Shown here piece by piece: positions 18,326-25,265 of a stretch of DNA of 64,000 bases (positions are counted from its first letter, which is position 1; each line of letters opens with the position of its first letter). Below the pieces are notes generated by a model. The model had not been told where the DNA came from. It did not search any database and saw only the letters and a program-made list of their open reading frames with translations. Position numbers and translations under genes: made by a program. The DNA is taken from NCBI RefSeq assembly GCF_018130785.1, contig NZ_JAFCJT010000015.1, positions 1-64,000 of the forward strand. The letters are read 5' to 3'. Origin of the DNA: Bradyrhizobium liaoningense (GTDB taxonomy: Bacteria > Pseudomonadota > Alphaproteobacteria > Rhizobiales > Xanthobacteraceae).

Positions 18326-19360
18326 ATGATACCGGCCATGCCGCCAGGCGCCTCGCCCCGCTCCCCCAAGGATATCGAATATACCAAGCTGTCCTCACCC
18401 AGCGTTTTCCTGGTGCGGATGCTGGTCTTTCTGGTGCTGTGCACCCTGGTCGGCGTGGTGCTCTACAAGCAGATCATCCAGGCCTTCTTCGCCAATCCCG
18501 GCCTCAATGCCCTGATCGGCGGCGTGCTGTTCATCGGCATCATCCTGGCCTTCCGCCAGGTGATCCGGCTCTACCCCGAAGTCTCTTGGGTCAACAATTT
18601 CCGCATCGCCGATCCCGGCCTTGCGCCGTCCCGGCACCCGAAACTGCTGGCGCCGATGGCGATGATCCTGGGCGGCGAGCGCACCGGGCGGATGACGATC
18701 ACCCAGACCACCATGCGGCACCTGCTCGATTCGATCGCGACCCGCCTGGACGAGGCCCGGGACATCTCCCGCTACATGACCGGCTTGCTGGTCTTCCTCG
18801 GCCTGCTCGGCACCTTCTGGGGCCTGATCGAGACGGTCGGCTCGGTCGGCAAGGTGATCGACGGGCTCAAGGTCGGCAGCGATTCCGGGGCCCTGTTCGA
18901 CACACTGAAGGAGGGACTGGCCGCCCCGCTCGGCGGCATGGGCATCTCGTTCTCGAGCTCGCTGTTCGGCCTCGCCGGCTCGCTGATCCTGGGCTTCCTC
19001 GACCTGCAATCGAGCCAGGCGCAGAACCGCTTCTACACCGATCTGGAAGACTGGCTCGCCACCACCGTGCGCGAATACGGCCGCGGCGAAGTTGCCGTCG
19101 CCGCCGGTGGCGGGGGCGGCGTTGCCAGCGGCGAGCTTCAGGCCGCCGTCGAGCGGCTGCGCTCGGTGCTCGAGGAAGGCAGCGCCAGCCGCGGAACCAC
19201 CGCGGCGATGGCGAGCCTTGCCGAAGCCATCCAGGCGCTGGTCTCGCACATGCGGACCGAGCAGCAGATGATTCGCGAATGGGCCGACGGCCAGGGCGAG
19301 CAGAACCGCGAGATCCGCCGCCTGCTGGAGCGCCTCGCGCGCCAACCCGAGAAGGGTTAG
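18326..19360 (+). CDS. MotA/TolQ/ExbB-like proton channel protein
   Basis: Integral membrane protein of 344 residues. Two helices at about residues 29-49 and 57-77 are followed by a cytoplasmic segment, then a helix pair at about 150-172 (GLLVFLGLLGTFWGLIETV) and 193-217 that matches the MotA/ExbB proton-channel core. The C-terminal 120 residues are a charged coiled coil preceded by a Gly-rich stretch. The next gene, 4 bases on, encodes the OmpA/MotB-like partner, so together they form an ion-driven, peptidoglycan-anchored stator-like complex. It is not a flagellar locus. The start could be ATG 18326 or 18338. Confidence 0.85.
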   Translation: MIPAMPPGASPRSPKDIEYTKLSSPSVFLVRMLVFLVLCTLVGVVLYKQIIQAFFANPGLNALIGGVLFIGIILAFRQVIRLYPEVSWVNNFRIADPGLAPSRHPKLLAPMAMILGGERTGRMTITQTTMRHLLDSIATRLDEARDISRYMTGLLVFLGLLGTFWGLIETVGSVGKVIDGLKVGSDSGALFDTLKEGLAAPLGGMGISFSSSLFGLAGSLILGFLDLQSSQAQNRFYTDLEDWLATTVREYGRGEVAVAAGGGGGVASGELQAAVERLRSVLEEGSASRGTTAAMASLAEAIQALVSHMRTEQQMIREWADGQGEQNREIRRLLERLARQPEKG

Positions 19361-19364
19361 CGAC

Positions 19365-20393
19365 ATGGCTCTAGCGCGCGGCCGCCGCAGCGATGGCGCC
19401 TTCAACTACTGGCCGGGATTCGTCGACGCGCTGTCGACGCTGGTGCTGTCGATCGTGTTCCTGCTGTCGGTGTTCCTGGTCGTGCAGTTCTTCCTGTCGC
19501 AGGAGGTCACCGGCAAGGACAAGGCGCTGGAGCAGCTCAACGCCAAGATCGCCCAGCTCAACGAGCTCCTGTCGCTGGAAAAGCTCGGCAAGCTCACGCT
19601 CGACGACCAGGTCTCGCAATTGAAGGCGGGCCTCGCCTCGGCCGAGACCGAGCGCGATCGCATCAAGGGCCTCTATGACGGCCTGGCTGCTGCCGGCAAC
19701 GACGCGCAGGGCAAGACCTCGGAGCTCGGCAAGGCGCTCGACTCGGAGAAGGCCGTCTCGGCGCGGGCGCTGGCGCAGATCGAGGTGCTGAACCAGCAGA
19801 TCAGCGCGCTGCGGCGGCAACTGGCGGCGCTGGAAGAGGCGCTCGACGCCAGCGAGAAGCGCGACAAGGAATCGCAGAACCGGATCGCCGATCTGGGATC
19901 TCGCCTGAATGTTGCCTTGGCGCAGCGCGTGCAGGAATTGTCGCGCTATCGCTCGGAGTTCTTCGGCCGCCTGCGCGCCATTCTCGGCAACCGCCCTGAC
20001 ATCCGCATCGTCGGCGACCGCTTCGTGTTCCAGTCCGAAGTGTTCTTCGACACCGGCCAGGCGGTGCTTCTGCCCGAGGGCCGCGCCGAGCTCGACACCC
20101 TGGCAGCCGCGCTGATCGAGCTCGACAAGAAGATCCCGAGCGATCTCCCCTGGGTGCTGCGCGTCGACGGCCATACCGACGTACGCCCGGTCACCGGCCC
20201 GAACTTCAAGTCGAACTGGGACCTGTCCGCGGCGCGCTCGATCTCGGTGGTGCAGTATCTGGTCTCGCTCGGCGTGCCCGCCCAGCGCCTCGTCGCCGCC
20301 GGCTTCGGCGAATTCCAGCCGCTCGACACCGCCAACACGGAAGAAGCCTACAAGCGCAACCGCCGCATCGAGCTGAAGCTGACGGAGCGGTAG
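19365..20393 (+). CDS. OmpA/MotB-like peptidoglycan-binding partner
   Basis: Protein of 342 residues with one N-terminal transmembrane helix (about residues 20-46) containing Asp21 in FVDALSTL, the place of the MotB proton-carrying Asp. A long coiled coil (about 50-190) follows, then a C-terminal OmpA-like peptidoglycan-binding domain (about 220-342, with FDTGQAVLLPEG and VDGHTDVRP). It probably anchors a channel made by the preceding MotA-like protein. The stop overlaps the GTG start of the next gene by one base. The cargo or motion driven by this pair is unknown. Confidence 0.88.
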   Translation: MALARGRRSDGAFNYWPGFVDALSTLVLSIVFLLSVFLVVQFFLSQEVTGKDKALEQLNAKIAQLNELLSLEKLGKLTLDDQVSQLKAGLASAETERDRIKGLYDGLAAAGNDAQGKTSELGKALDSEKAVSARALAQIEVLNQQISALRRQLAALEEALDASEKRDKESQNRIADLGSRLNVALAQRVQELSRYRSEFFGRLRAILGNRPDIRIVGDRFVFQSEVFFDTGQAVLLPEGRAELDTLAAALIELDKKIPSDLPWVLRVDGHTDVRPVTGPNFKSNWDLSAARSISVVQYLVSLGVPAQRLVAAGFGEFQPLDTANTEEAYKRNRRIELKLTER

Positions 20394-20839
20394 TGAGCGC
20401 CCTCCGCCTCCGCCCCTACCGCCCCGAGGACGAAACCGCCTCGATCGACCTTTGGCATCGCACCTGGCAGCAGGCCTATCCGCAGATCGATTTCGCCGCG
20501 CGGCTCGAATGGTGGCGCGAGCGCTGGCGCAAGGATCTGGTGCCGAAAGCCTCGATCGTCGTCGCCGAACAAGACGGCGTGCTGACCGGCTTCGTCACCA
20601 TCGACGGCGAAGGCTATCTCGACCAGCTCGTGGTCGATCCCGCTCACTGGGGCTCGGATGCAGCAAGGTTGCTGGTGGACGAGGCCAAGCGCCTGTCACC
20701 GTCAGGCATCACGCTGCTCGTCAACAAGGACAATGCCCGCGCCATCCGCTTCTACGAGCGCAACGGCTTTGCGCATGCCGGCGACGATCTGAACCCGACC
20801 TCGGGACGGCCGGTGCTGAAGATGGCATGGCGGGCGTGA
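20393..20839 (+). CDS. GNAT family N-acetyltransferase
   Basis: Protein of 148 residues with the GNAT fold: an N-terminal substrate-binding segment starting LRLRPYRPEDE, a central beta strand pair (GFVTIDGEGYLDQLVVDP), the acetyl-CoA loop region near residues 85-100 and the late NDARAIRFYERNGF motif typical of GNATs. The acceptor is unknown. It starts with GTG whose G is the last base of the preceding stop codon, so it is translationally coupled to the MotA/OmpA-like pair. Confidence 0.88.
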   Translation: MSALRLRPYRPEDETASIDLWHRTWQQAYPQIDFAARLEWWRERWRKDLVPKASIVVAEQDGVLTGFVTIDGEGYLDQLVVDPAHWGSDAARLLVDEAKRLSPSGITLLVNKDNARAIRFYERNGFAHAGDDLNPTSGRPVLKMAWRA

Positions 20840-20897
20840 CGCCGGTCACCCAGGGATCCCCGGACGTCGGTTATTCGTTGCCCCCGTGGGAGCAGCG

Positions 20898-21167
20898 ATG
20901 ACAGGCGGATGGAGACGATCGATGCGGCTGAGCAACCTGGCCAAGGGGTCTTCGGTCTTTCTGGGCGTCATCGTCGCCGGATTTTTATCGACGGCCTATG
21001 TCGACCAGCGTTTTGTCGCGCCGGCGAAGACGGCGAGTGCGCCGGCTCCGACCGGCACCCCCGATCCAACGATCGGCCCTGCTTCATCGGCCTGCGTCGG
21101 CGAGGACGGGAGCTGGAAGAACTGGCCGTGGCCGAATGTGCCGGCGCTGTCGCCGAAGTGCCGATAA
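20898..21167 (+). CDS. Small single-pass membrane protein
   Basis: Predicted protein of 89 residues with one hydrophobic segment (about residues 17-34, VFLGVIVAGFLSTAYV) and a Pro/Ala-rich periplasmic tail with two Cys (ACVGEDGSW and PKCR). The ribosome binding site GGGAGCAG lies before ATG 20898; an upstream ATG at 20886 also exists. No family was recognised. It follows the GNAT gene by 58 bases. Confidence 0.55.
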   Translation: MTGGWRRSMRLSNLAKGSSVFLGVIVAGFLSTAYVDQRFVAPAKTASAPAPTGTPDPTIGPASSACVGEDGSWKNWPWPNVPALSPKCR

Positions 21168-21177
21168 CGTCCGCTAT

Positions 21178-21312
21178 GTCATTCCCCGCCACCGGGTCTC
21201 GCCTTCGGCGAGCCCGATGACAGGCTCCGGCCGGGGATCCAGTATGCGGCAGTTTCTCGATTGATCACGACCGTCTCGGAGTACTGGATCACCCGCCTTC
21301 GCGGGTGATGAC
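21178..21312. repeat. Intergenic palindromic repeats (copy 2, composite)
   Basis: Two nested inverted repeats fill the convergent gap: GTCATTCCCC...GATGACA arms near the left, and a GGATCCAGTA / TACTGGATC pair with ACCCGCCTTCGCGGGT at the right. It is related to the copies at 41449 and 60304, which share the CAGTATTCC/GTACTGGA arms. Confidence 0.75.
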
Positions 21313-21341
21313 ACCGTGATCGGGGCGGCGATCGCGGCGCC

Positions 21342-23186
21342 TCACGCCCCCTCGAACTGCAGCCTCGCGAGCCTCGCATAAAGCCCGTTCGCCGCCACGA
21401 GTTCCGCATGCGTGCCCTGCTCGACGATCTTGCCGTGCTCCATCACCAGGATGCGGTCGCAGGAGAGGACGGTTGCCAGGCGATGTGCGATCACGAGCGT
21501 GGTGCGGTGGCGCATCAGCTCTTCGAGTGCGGTCTGCACCAGCGTCTCGCTTTCGGCGTCGAGCGCGGAGGTGGCTTCATCGAGCAGCAAGAGCGGCGCA
21601 TCGCGCAGGATCGCGCGGGCAATCGCGATGCGCTGGCGCTGGCCGCCGGACAGCGTCACACCGCGCTCGCCGAGCGGGGTGTCGAAACTTTCGGGCAGGC
21701 GGCGGATGAACTCGGCGGCATGCGCGAGTTCGGCAGCACGCTCGACCTCGGCGTCGGTCGCATCGGGCCGGCCGAAGCGGATGTTCTCGCGGGCGCTTGC
21801 GGCGAACACGTTGGATTCCTGCGGCACCAGCGCGATGCGGGAACGGAAATCACGCGGATCGGCGGACTTCACCGGCACGCCGTCGAGCGAGATCGCGCCG
21901 CCCCGCGGATCGTAGAAGCGCAGCAGCAGATGGAAGATCGTGCTCTTGCCGGCGCCTGAGGGGCCGACGATCGCGACCTTCTCGCCGGGGCGCACGGTGA
22001 ACGACACGGCATCGAGCACATTGACGTCGGGCCGCGCCGGATAGGAGAAGCTGACCTGGTCGAAGCCGACCTCGCCGCGTGCCGGCACCGGCAGCGCGCG
22101 CGGCGCTGCGGGCGCCTTGATCTCGGGCTGCACATGCAGGATCTCGAACAGGCGCTCGGCCGCGCCGGAGGCAGCCGAGACTTCGCCCCAGACCTCGCTG
22201 AGCTGGCCGAGGCCCGCCGCAGCGAAGGCCGCATAGAGCACGAACTGGCCGAGCCGGCCCGGCGAGATCGTGCCGATCAGGACGTCATGCGAGCCGATCC
22301 AGAGGATCGCGACCACGCTGGCGAACACGATGAAGATGATGATGGCGGTGAGCACCGCGCGCGCCTGCGTGGACGTGCGCGCGGCTTCATAGGCCTGCTC
22401 GACCTCGCCACCAAAACGCTTCTCGGCGAGCCCTTCGCTGGTATAGGCCTGCACGGTGCGGATGGCGCCGACCAGCTCGCCCGCATAGGCCGAAGCGTCG
22501 GCCAGCGTGTCCTGCGCGTTGCGCGACAGACGCCGCACCCAGCGCCCGAACGCGACCAGCGGCAGCACGATCAGGGGAATGGCGAGAAGCACGAAGCCGG
22601 ATAGCCGCGGGCTGGTGATCACCATCATCGCCGCTGCGCCGAAGAACATCATGAGATTGCGCAGCGCGATCGACACGGAGGCACCGACCGCGGATTTGAT
22701 CTGGGTGGTGTCGGCCGTGAGCCGCGACACCAGCTCACCGCTGCGCGCGGAATCGAAGAAGGCCGGCGAGAGCGAGAGCAGATGGGCGAAGACGTCGCGC
22801 CTGAGATCGGCGACGATGCGCTCGCCGATCGTCATCACGAGGTAGTAGCGCGCGGCACTGGCGAGCGCGAGCACCGCGACGACTGCGATCATCACCGAGA
22901 AGTAGTTGTTGATCATCGCGATGCCTTCCGGCGTCAGGCCGAAATCGATCATCCGGCGCACCGCGATCGGCACCAGCAGCGTGGTCAGCGCTGCGACCGT
23001 CAGCGCGACAAAGGCCAGCGCCGCCCGGCCGCGATAGCGGGCCACATAGGGGGCGAGCGCAAGCAGCGGCCGCAGCTTGGCGCGGCCCTTGGCGGGCTGC
23101 TCGATCAGCTCGGCTTCGATGGACGGGGCCTCGGGCGCAGCGCGCTCGTCGCGGTACTGGTCGTCAAGCCGTTCCACAGCGCTCAT
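21342..23186 (-). CDS. ABC exporter, fused permease-ATPase (MsbA/LipidA-type)
   Basis: Half-transporter of about 614 residues: six transmembrane helices (about residues 45-330) then one ATP-binding domain (about 365-600). The nucleotide-binding motifs are complete: Walker A GPSGAGKST, signature LSGGQRQR, Walker B LLLLDEATSALD. Such proteins dimerise in the inner membrane and export lipids, peptides or drugs. ATG 23186 was chosen; a GTG at 23219 (625 residues) is in frame and neither has a clear ribosome binding site. The substrate cannot be told from context. Confidence 0.92.
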   Translation of the reverse strand: MSAVERLDDQYRDERAAPEAPSIEAELIEQPAKGRAKLRPLLALAPYVARYRGRAALAFVALTVAALTTLLVPIAVRRMIDFGLTPEGIAMINNYFSVMIAVVAVLALASAARYYLVMTIGERIVADLRRDVFAHLLSLSPAFFDSARSGELVSRLTADTTQIKSAVGASVSIALRNLMMFFGAAAMMVITSPRLSGFVLLAIPLIVLPLVAFGRWVRRLSRNAQDTLADASAYAGELVGAIRTVQAYTSEGLAEKRFGGEVEQAYEAARTSTQARAVLTAIIIFIVFASVVAILWIGSHDVLIGTISPGRLGQFVLYAAFAAAGLGQLSEVWGEVSAASGAAERLFEILHVQPEIKAPAAPRALPVPARGEVGFDQVSFSYPARPDVNVLDAVSFTVRPGEKVAIVGPSGAGKSTIFHLLLRFYDPRGGAISLDGVPVKSADPRDFRSRIALVPQESNVFAASARENIRFGRPDATDAEVERAAELAHAAEFIRRLPESFDTPLGERGVTLSGGQRQRIAIARAILRDAPLLLLDEATSALDAESETLVQTALEELMRHRTTLVIAHRLATVLSCDRILVMEHGKIVEQGTHAELVAANGLYARLARLQFEGA

Positions 23187-23296
23187 GAGATCGGACCCAA
23201 GGAGATAAGTTAGCTCCACATAGGCCGCGGCAGGGGGAGTGGCAAATCCGGGATGTCCCTTAGGGGACGGCCCGGTTCTCCTTTGCCCACAATGGC

Positions 23297-23325
23297 TTGT
23301 TTTACGGGGTCCCGTAGGGTATAGA
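23297..23325 (+). promoter_or_regulatory. Putative rpmE promoter
   Basis: TTGTTT at 23297-23302 and TATAGA at 23320-23325 are separated by exactly 17 bases, a good sigma-70 type match. The pair lies about 63 bases before the rpmE ATG in the divergent exporter/rpmE gap. Confidence 0.55.
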
Positions 23326-23387
23326 CCCCGCCAAATCCGTCATCGATAGTCACTCAACCGAGAGGCGCCGGGCGCCGGCGAATTGCC

Positions 23388-23615
23388 ATGAAAGCCGAAA
23401 TTCATCCGAATTATCATACGATTAAGGTCGTGATGACCGACGGAACCGAGTACCTGACCCGCTCGACCTGGGGCAAGGAAGGCGACACGCTGAACCTCGA
23501 CATCGACCCGAAGTCGCACCCGGCCTGGACCGGCGGCAACGCGCAGATGCTGGATCGCGGTGGCCGCGTCTCGCGCTTCCAGAAGAAGTTTTCGGGCTTT
23601 CTCAAAAAGGATTGA
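23388..23615 (+). CDS. rpmE: 50S ribosomal protein L31
   Basis: Ribosomal protein L31 of 75 residues (MKAEIHPNYHTIKVVMTDGT...). It lacks the zinc-binding Cys pairs of the C+ type, so it is the Cys-less alphaproteobacterial form that would not need zinc. A strong terminator follows. The gene sits in the rpmE/rcdA neighbourhood conserved in Rhizobiales. Confidence 0.95.
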   Translation: MKAEIHPNYHTIKVVMTDGTEYLTRSTWGKEGDTLNLDIDPKSHPAWTGGNAQMLDRGGRVSRFQKKFSGFLKKD

Positions 23616-23642
23616 TCCGGCCCTCACGGCTGGAAACGAAAA

Positions 23643-23674
23643 ACGCCCCCGGGAGACCGGGGGCGTTTTTGTTT
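23643..23674 (+). terminator. Intrinsic terminator of rpmE
   Basis: A perfect 10-bp stem ACGCCCCCGG / CCGGGGGCGT with a GAGA loop is followed by TTTTT, 28 bases after the rpmE stop. Confidence 0.92.
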
Positions 23675-23694
23675 CTGGGCAGGACCGCGAATTC

Positions 23695-23790
23695 GTAAGG
23701 TGGGCAAGGCGAAAGCGTGCCCACCACTTCTTGTCACGATTCCGAAAGACAGATGGTGGGCACGGCGCTTCGCGCCTTTGCCCACCCTAC
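23695..23790. repeat. Intergenic palindromic repeat, GGTGGGC family (copy 3)
   Basis: Inverted repeat with outer arms GGTGGGCAAGGCG / CGCCTTTGCCCACC and inner arms CGTGCCCACCA / TGGTGGGCACG. It lies between the convergent genes rpmE and rcdA. The same family recurs at 45987. Confidence 0.85.
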
Positions 23791-23801
23791 GACAGCTGCG
23801 C

Positions 23802-24311
23802 TTACCGCTCGAACGCGGCCTTCAGCGCGTTGAGCTGCGGCACCAGCGGGTTGCCGATCGCCACGTATTCGACCGGCGGGGTGTGGATGGTGGTGTCCAG
23901 GCGGCGCACGCGGGTCTGAAGACTCATCGAGCGATGGATCAGGTCCTGGAGCTGCGAGGGCAGCTTCTCGATGGTGTCGGACGGGCCGGGATCCGCGGCG
24001 GTGAGCTTGACCTTGGTCTTCTCGCGATTGGCCTGGCTCAGCGTCATCTCGCCTTCCTTCACCGCGCGGTGCAGCAGCAGCCACGAGGCGAGCTGCATCA
24101 GTCGCGTGGTCAGACGCATGCTCTCGGTCGCATAGGTGAGGCTGACGGCACGATCGAGCGCCTTGGCCTCGGTGCGGCCAGCGCCATCGAGATAGGCGGC
24201 AGTCTCTTCGACCAGGTCCATGCCCTCACGGAACAGGACGCCGAACGCCGCAGAATTGGTGAACCGCTCGCTGAGTTGAACGAGGGCACCCTCGGCTTGC
24301 AAACGTTCCAT
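23802..24311 (-). CDS. rcdA: RcdA-like protein (DUF1465), CtrA degradation adaptor
   Basis: Helical protein of 169 residues in the DUF1465 family, which includes Caulobacter RcdA, an adaptor in the ClpXP pathway that degrades the cell-cycle regulator CtrA. Recognisable family segments are LSERFTNSAAFGVLFREGM and SLTYATESMRLTTRLMQLA (helices 1 and 3), and the TIHTPPVEYVAIGNPL stretch. The cell-cycle role here is inferred from the family. It is transcribed toward rpmE, with a terminator-like structure between it and any transcript starting near 24600. Confidence 0.9.
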   Translation of the reverse strand: MERLQAEGALVQLSERFTNSAAFGVLFREGMDLVEETAAYLDGAGRTEAKALDRAVSLTYATESMRLTTRLMQLASWLLLHRAVKEGEMTLSQANREKTKVKLTAADPGPSDTIEKLPSQLQDLIHRSMSLQTRVRRLDTTIHTPPVEYVAIGNPLVPQLNALKAAFER

Positions 24312-24472
24312 GGTTAACGCCCCTTACGCAACTGTCTACCCACCCGGCTTTGGCGCCGGCTTATGATGAACAAATCATTGCGCGGGCGGGACGCGGAGTC
24401 CAGCGACAAGCGCGGATATGGTTTCCGCGGGTCTTTCCTCGGAATTCAACCGGAACGAGACGCAAAAAAGGC

Positions 24473-24501
24473 AAAAAAAGAGCCGCCGGAGACCGGCGGC
24501 T
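24473..24501 (-). terminator. Intrinsic terminator on the minus strand upstream of rcdA
   Basis: The stem AGCCGCCGG / CCGGCGGCT (9 perfect pairs, 3-base loop) is followed on the minus strand by C and seven T. It is positioned before rcdA rather than after a protein gene, which is why a short RNA or attenuator is suspected. Confidence 0.8.
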
Positions 24502-24600
24502 TTGAAAGTTGATAACAGGGAGGCGTCAAACAGAGTGGACAGGAGCCACTCGGTGTCCAAACGAGGACAGTTCCAGTCATAAAGTGAAAAGCTTAATCGA
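24473..24600 (-). ncRNA. Candidate small RNA or rcdA leader attenuator
   Basis: In the 487-base gap before rcdA, the minus strand reads as a compact structured RNA. A perfect 6-bp hairpin (24533-24538 with 24546-24551) exposes a 7-base loop CUCCUGU, an anti-Shine-Dalgarno-like motif. A second CCUCCCU stretch follows (about 24517-24525). A perfect 9-bp terminator hairpin (24481-24501) with seven U then ends the transcript. The 5' end is a guess. No promoter was identified, but an AACGAA/TTCGTT inverted repeat lies upstream. Either a trans-acting small RNA or an attenuator for rcdA, which starts 160 bases further on, would fit. The remaining gap holds one palindromic repeat and nothing else seen. 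Confidence 0.45.
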
Positions 24601-24607
24601 CCGTAAA

Positions 24608-24630
24608 CGAACGAATTTTTTGAGGGTTCG
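24608..24630. promoter_or_regulatory. Inverted repeat AACGAA-11-TTCGTT
   Basis: A perfect 6-bp inverted repeat with 11-base spacing (including TTTTTTG) lies just upstream of the candidate small RNA. It is a plausible regulator site or part of its promoter region; no known operator was recognised. Confidence 0.35.
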
Positions 24631-24677
24631 TTAGCCATGTCGGCCAGAGGCCGAGTGCGCTGCGGAACAAACTCTCC

Positions 24678-24764
24678 GTCATGCCCGGGCTTGTCCCGGG
24701 CATCCACGTTCTTCGTCGCTGTTGGAAAGAAAACGTGGACGGCCGGGACGAGCACGGCCACGAC
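24678..24764. repeat. Intergenic palindromic repeat, GTCATGCCCGGG family (copy 4)
   Basis: Arms GTCATGCCCGGGCTTGTCCC and a degenerate right arm GGGACGAGCACGGCCACGAC, with inner arms CCACGTT / AACGTGG. It lies near the 3' end of the minus-strand DUF1192 gene. Confidence 0.8.
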
Positions 24765-24798
24765 GCCGTGGAAGCGGCACGCGTTACGCTGTCGAATT

Positions 24799-24990
24799 CT
24801 ACTTCTTGAAAAAACTATCCGCCGCATCGCGCGAGGCGCGCTTTTTGGTAGCGGCCTCTTCCAGCCTTGCGATCTCGGTGTTGAGCAGCGCGACGCGCTC
24901 TGTCAGTTCCTCCACAGACAACAGGGAGAGATCCTGTCCGATTTCATGGCTGACCTTCTTGCGCGGCTTGTCGTCGTCCTCGATGGCCAT
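24799..24990 (-). CDS. DUF1192 family small protein
   Basis: Protein of 63 residues starting MAIEDDDKPRKK with the DUF1192 core LSLLSVEELTERVALLNTEIARLEEA, a short amphipathic helix, and a Lys-rich C-terminus ending SFFKK. ATG 24990 has a textbook GGGAGGACAC ribosome binding site; the frame is open upstream but without features. The function is unknown. In related genomes this small gene commonly sits by rcdA and a quinone oxidoreductase, which is the arrangement here apart from an inserted metG. Confidence 0.88.
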   Translation of the reverse strand: MAIEDDDKPRKKVSHEIGQDLSLLSVEELTERVALLNTEIARLEEAATKKRASRDAADSFFKK

Positions 24991-25080
24991 GTGTCCTCCC
25001 GGGCAGTCCTGTCCTGAACGACGCCGATCTGGCGCTTTCCGAGCCGAAATGGTATCGCTTCTCCACAAGGAGAATTTGCA

Positions 25081-25155
25081 GTGACTTTCGCGAGCGCGCA
25101 ACACCTGACGCGAATGCCCCGGCCCAACCGCAAGGAGGTTGACCGGACGGGATAA
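25081..25155 (+). CDS. Candidate 24-codon leader ORF upstream of metG
   Basis: A GTG-start ORF of 24 codons with an ideal Shine-Dalgarno (AAGGAG, 8 bases before the GTG). It is followed by a GC-rich hairpin (CGCGCGT / ACGCGCG around 25158-25173). A second short frame of 14 codons (ATG 25179) then runs through the terminator. No run of Met codons is present. It could be a leader peptide controlling metG, or simply an untranslated leader with chance frames. Confidence 0.3.
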   Translation: MTFASAQHLTRMPRPNRKEVDRTG

Positions 25156-25191
25156 GCGCGCGTCCACGCGCGTGAGGCATGAGCCGACCCC

Positions 25192-25228
25192 AAGCCCTTC
25201 CGATCATGCGGGAGGGCTTTTGATTTTT
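25192..25228 (+). terminator. Intrinsic terminator/attenuator upstream of metG
   Basis: A 10-bp stem (AAGCCCT / AGGGCTT core, one G-T pair, 8-base loop) is followed by TTTTGATTTTT, ending about 38 bases before the metG ATG on the same strand. No full-length gene lies upstream on this strand, so it most likely terminates a leader RNA. Confidence 0.7.
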
Positions 25229-25265
25229 CGTCGGTCGGCATCACCAAACGCGAAAGACCGCAGTC

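Noticed and set aside
18326..20393. Zorya-type anti-phage system (ZorA/ZorB-like pair)
   Set aside because: The MotA-like and OmpA-like proteins have the right general fold, but no ZorC/ZorD/ZorE helicase or nuclease gene follows; a GNAT gene and a small protein do.
24375..24827. 150-codon minus-strand open frame before rcdA
   Set aside because: It runs through the intrinsic terminator and a palindromic repeat; no domain or ribosome binding site.
25081..25265. T-box or SAM riboswitch upstream of metG
   Set aside because: No T-box sequence or SAM aptamer pattern is seen; only short ORFs and a terminator are supported.
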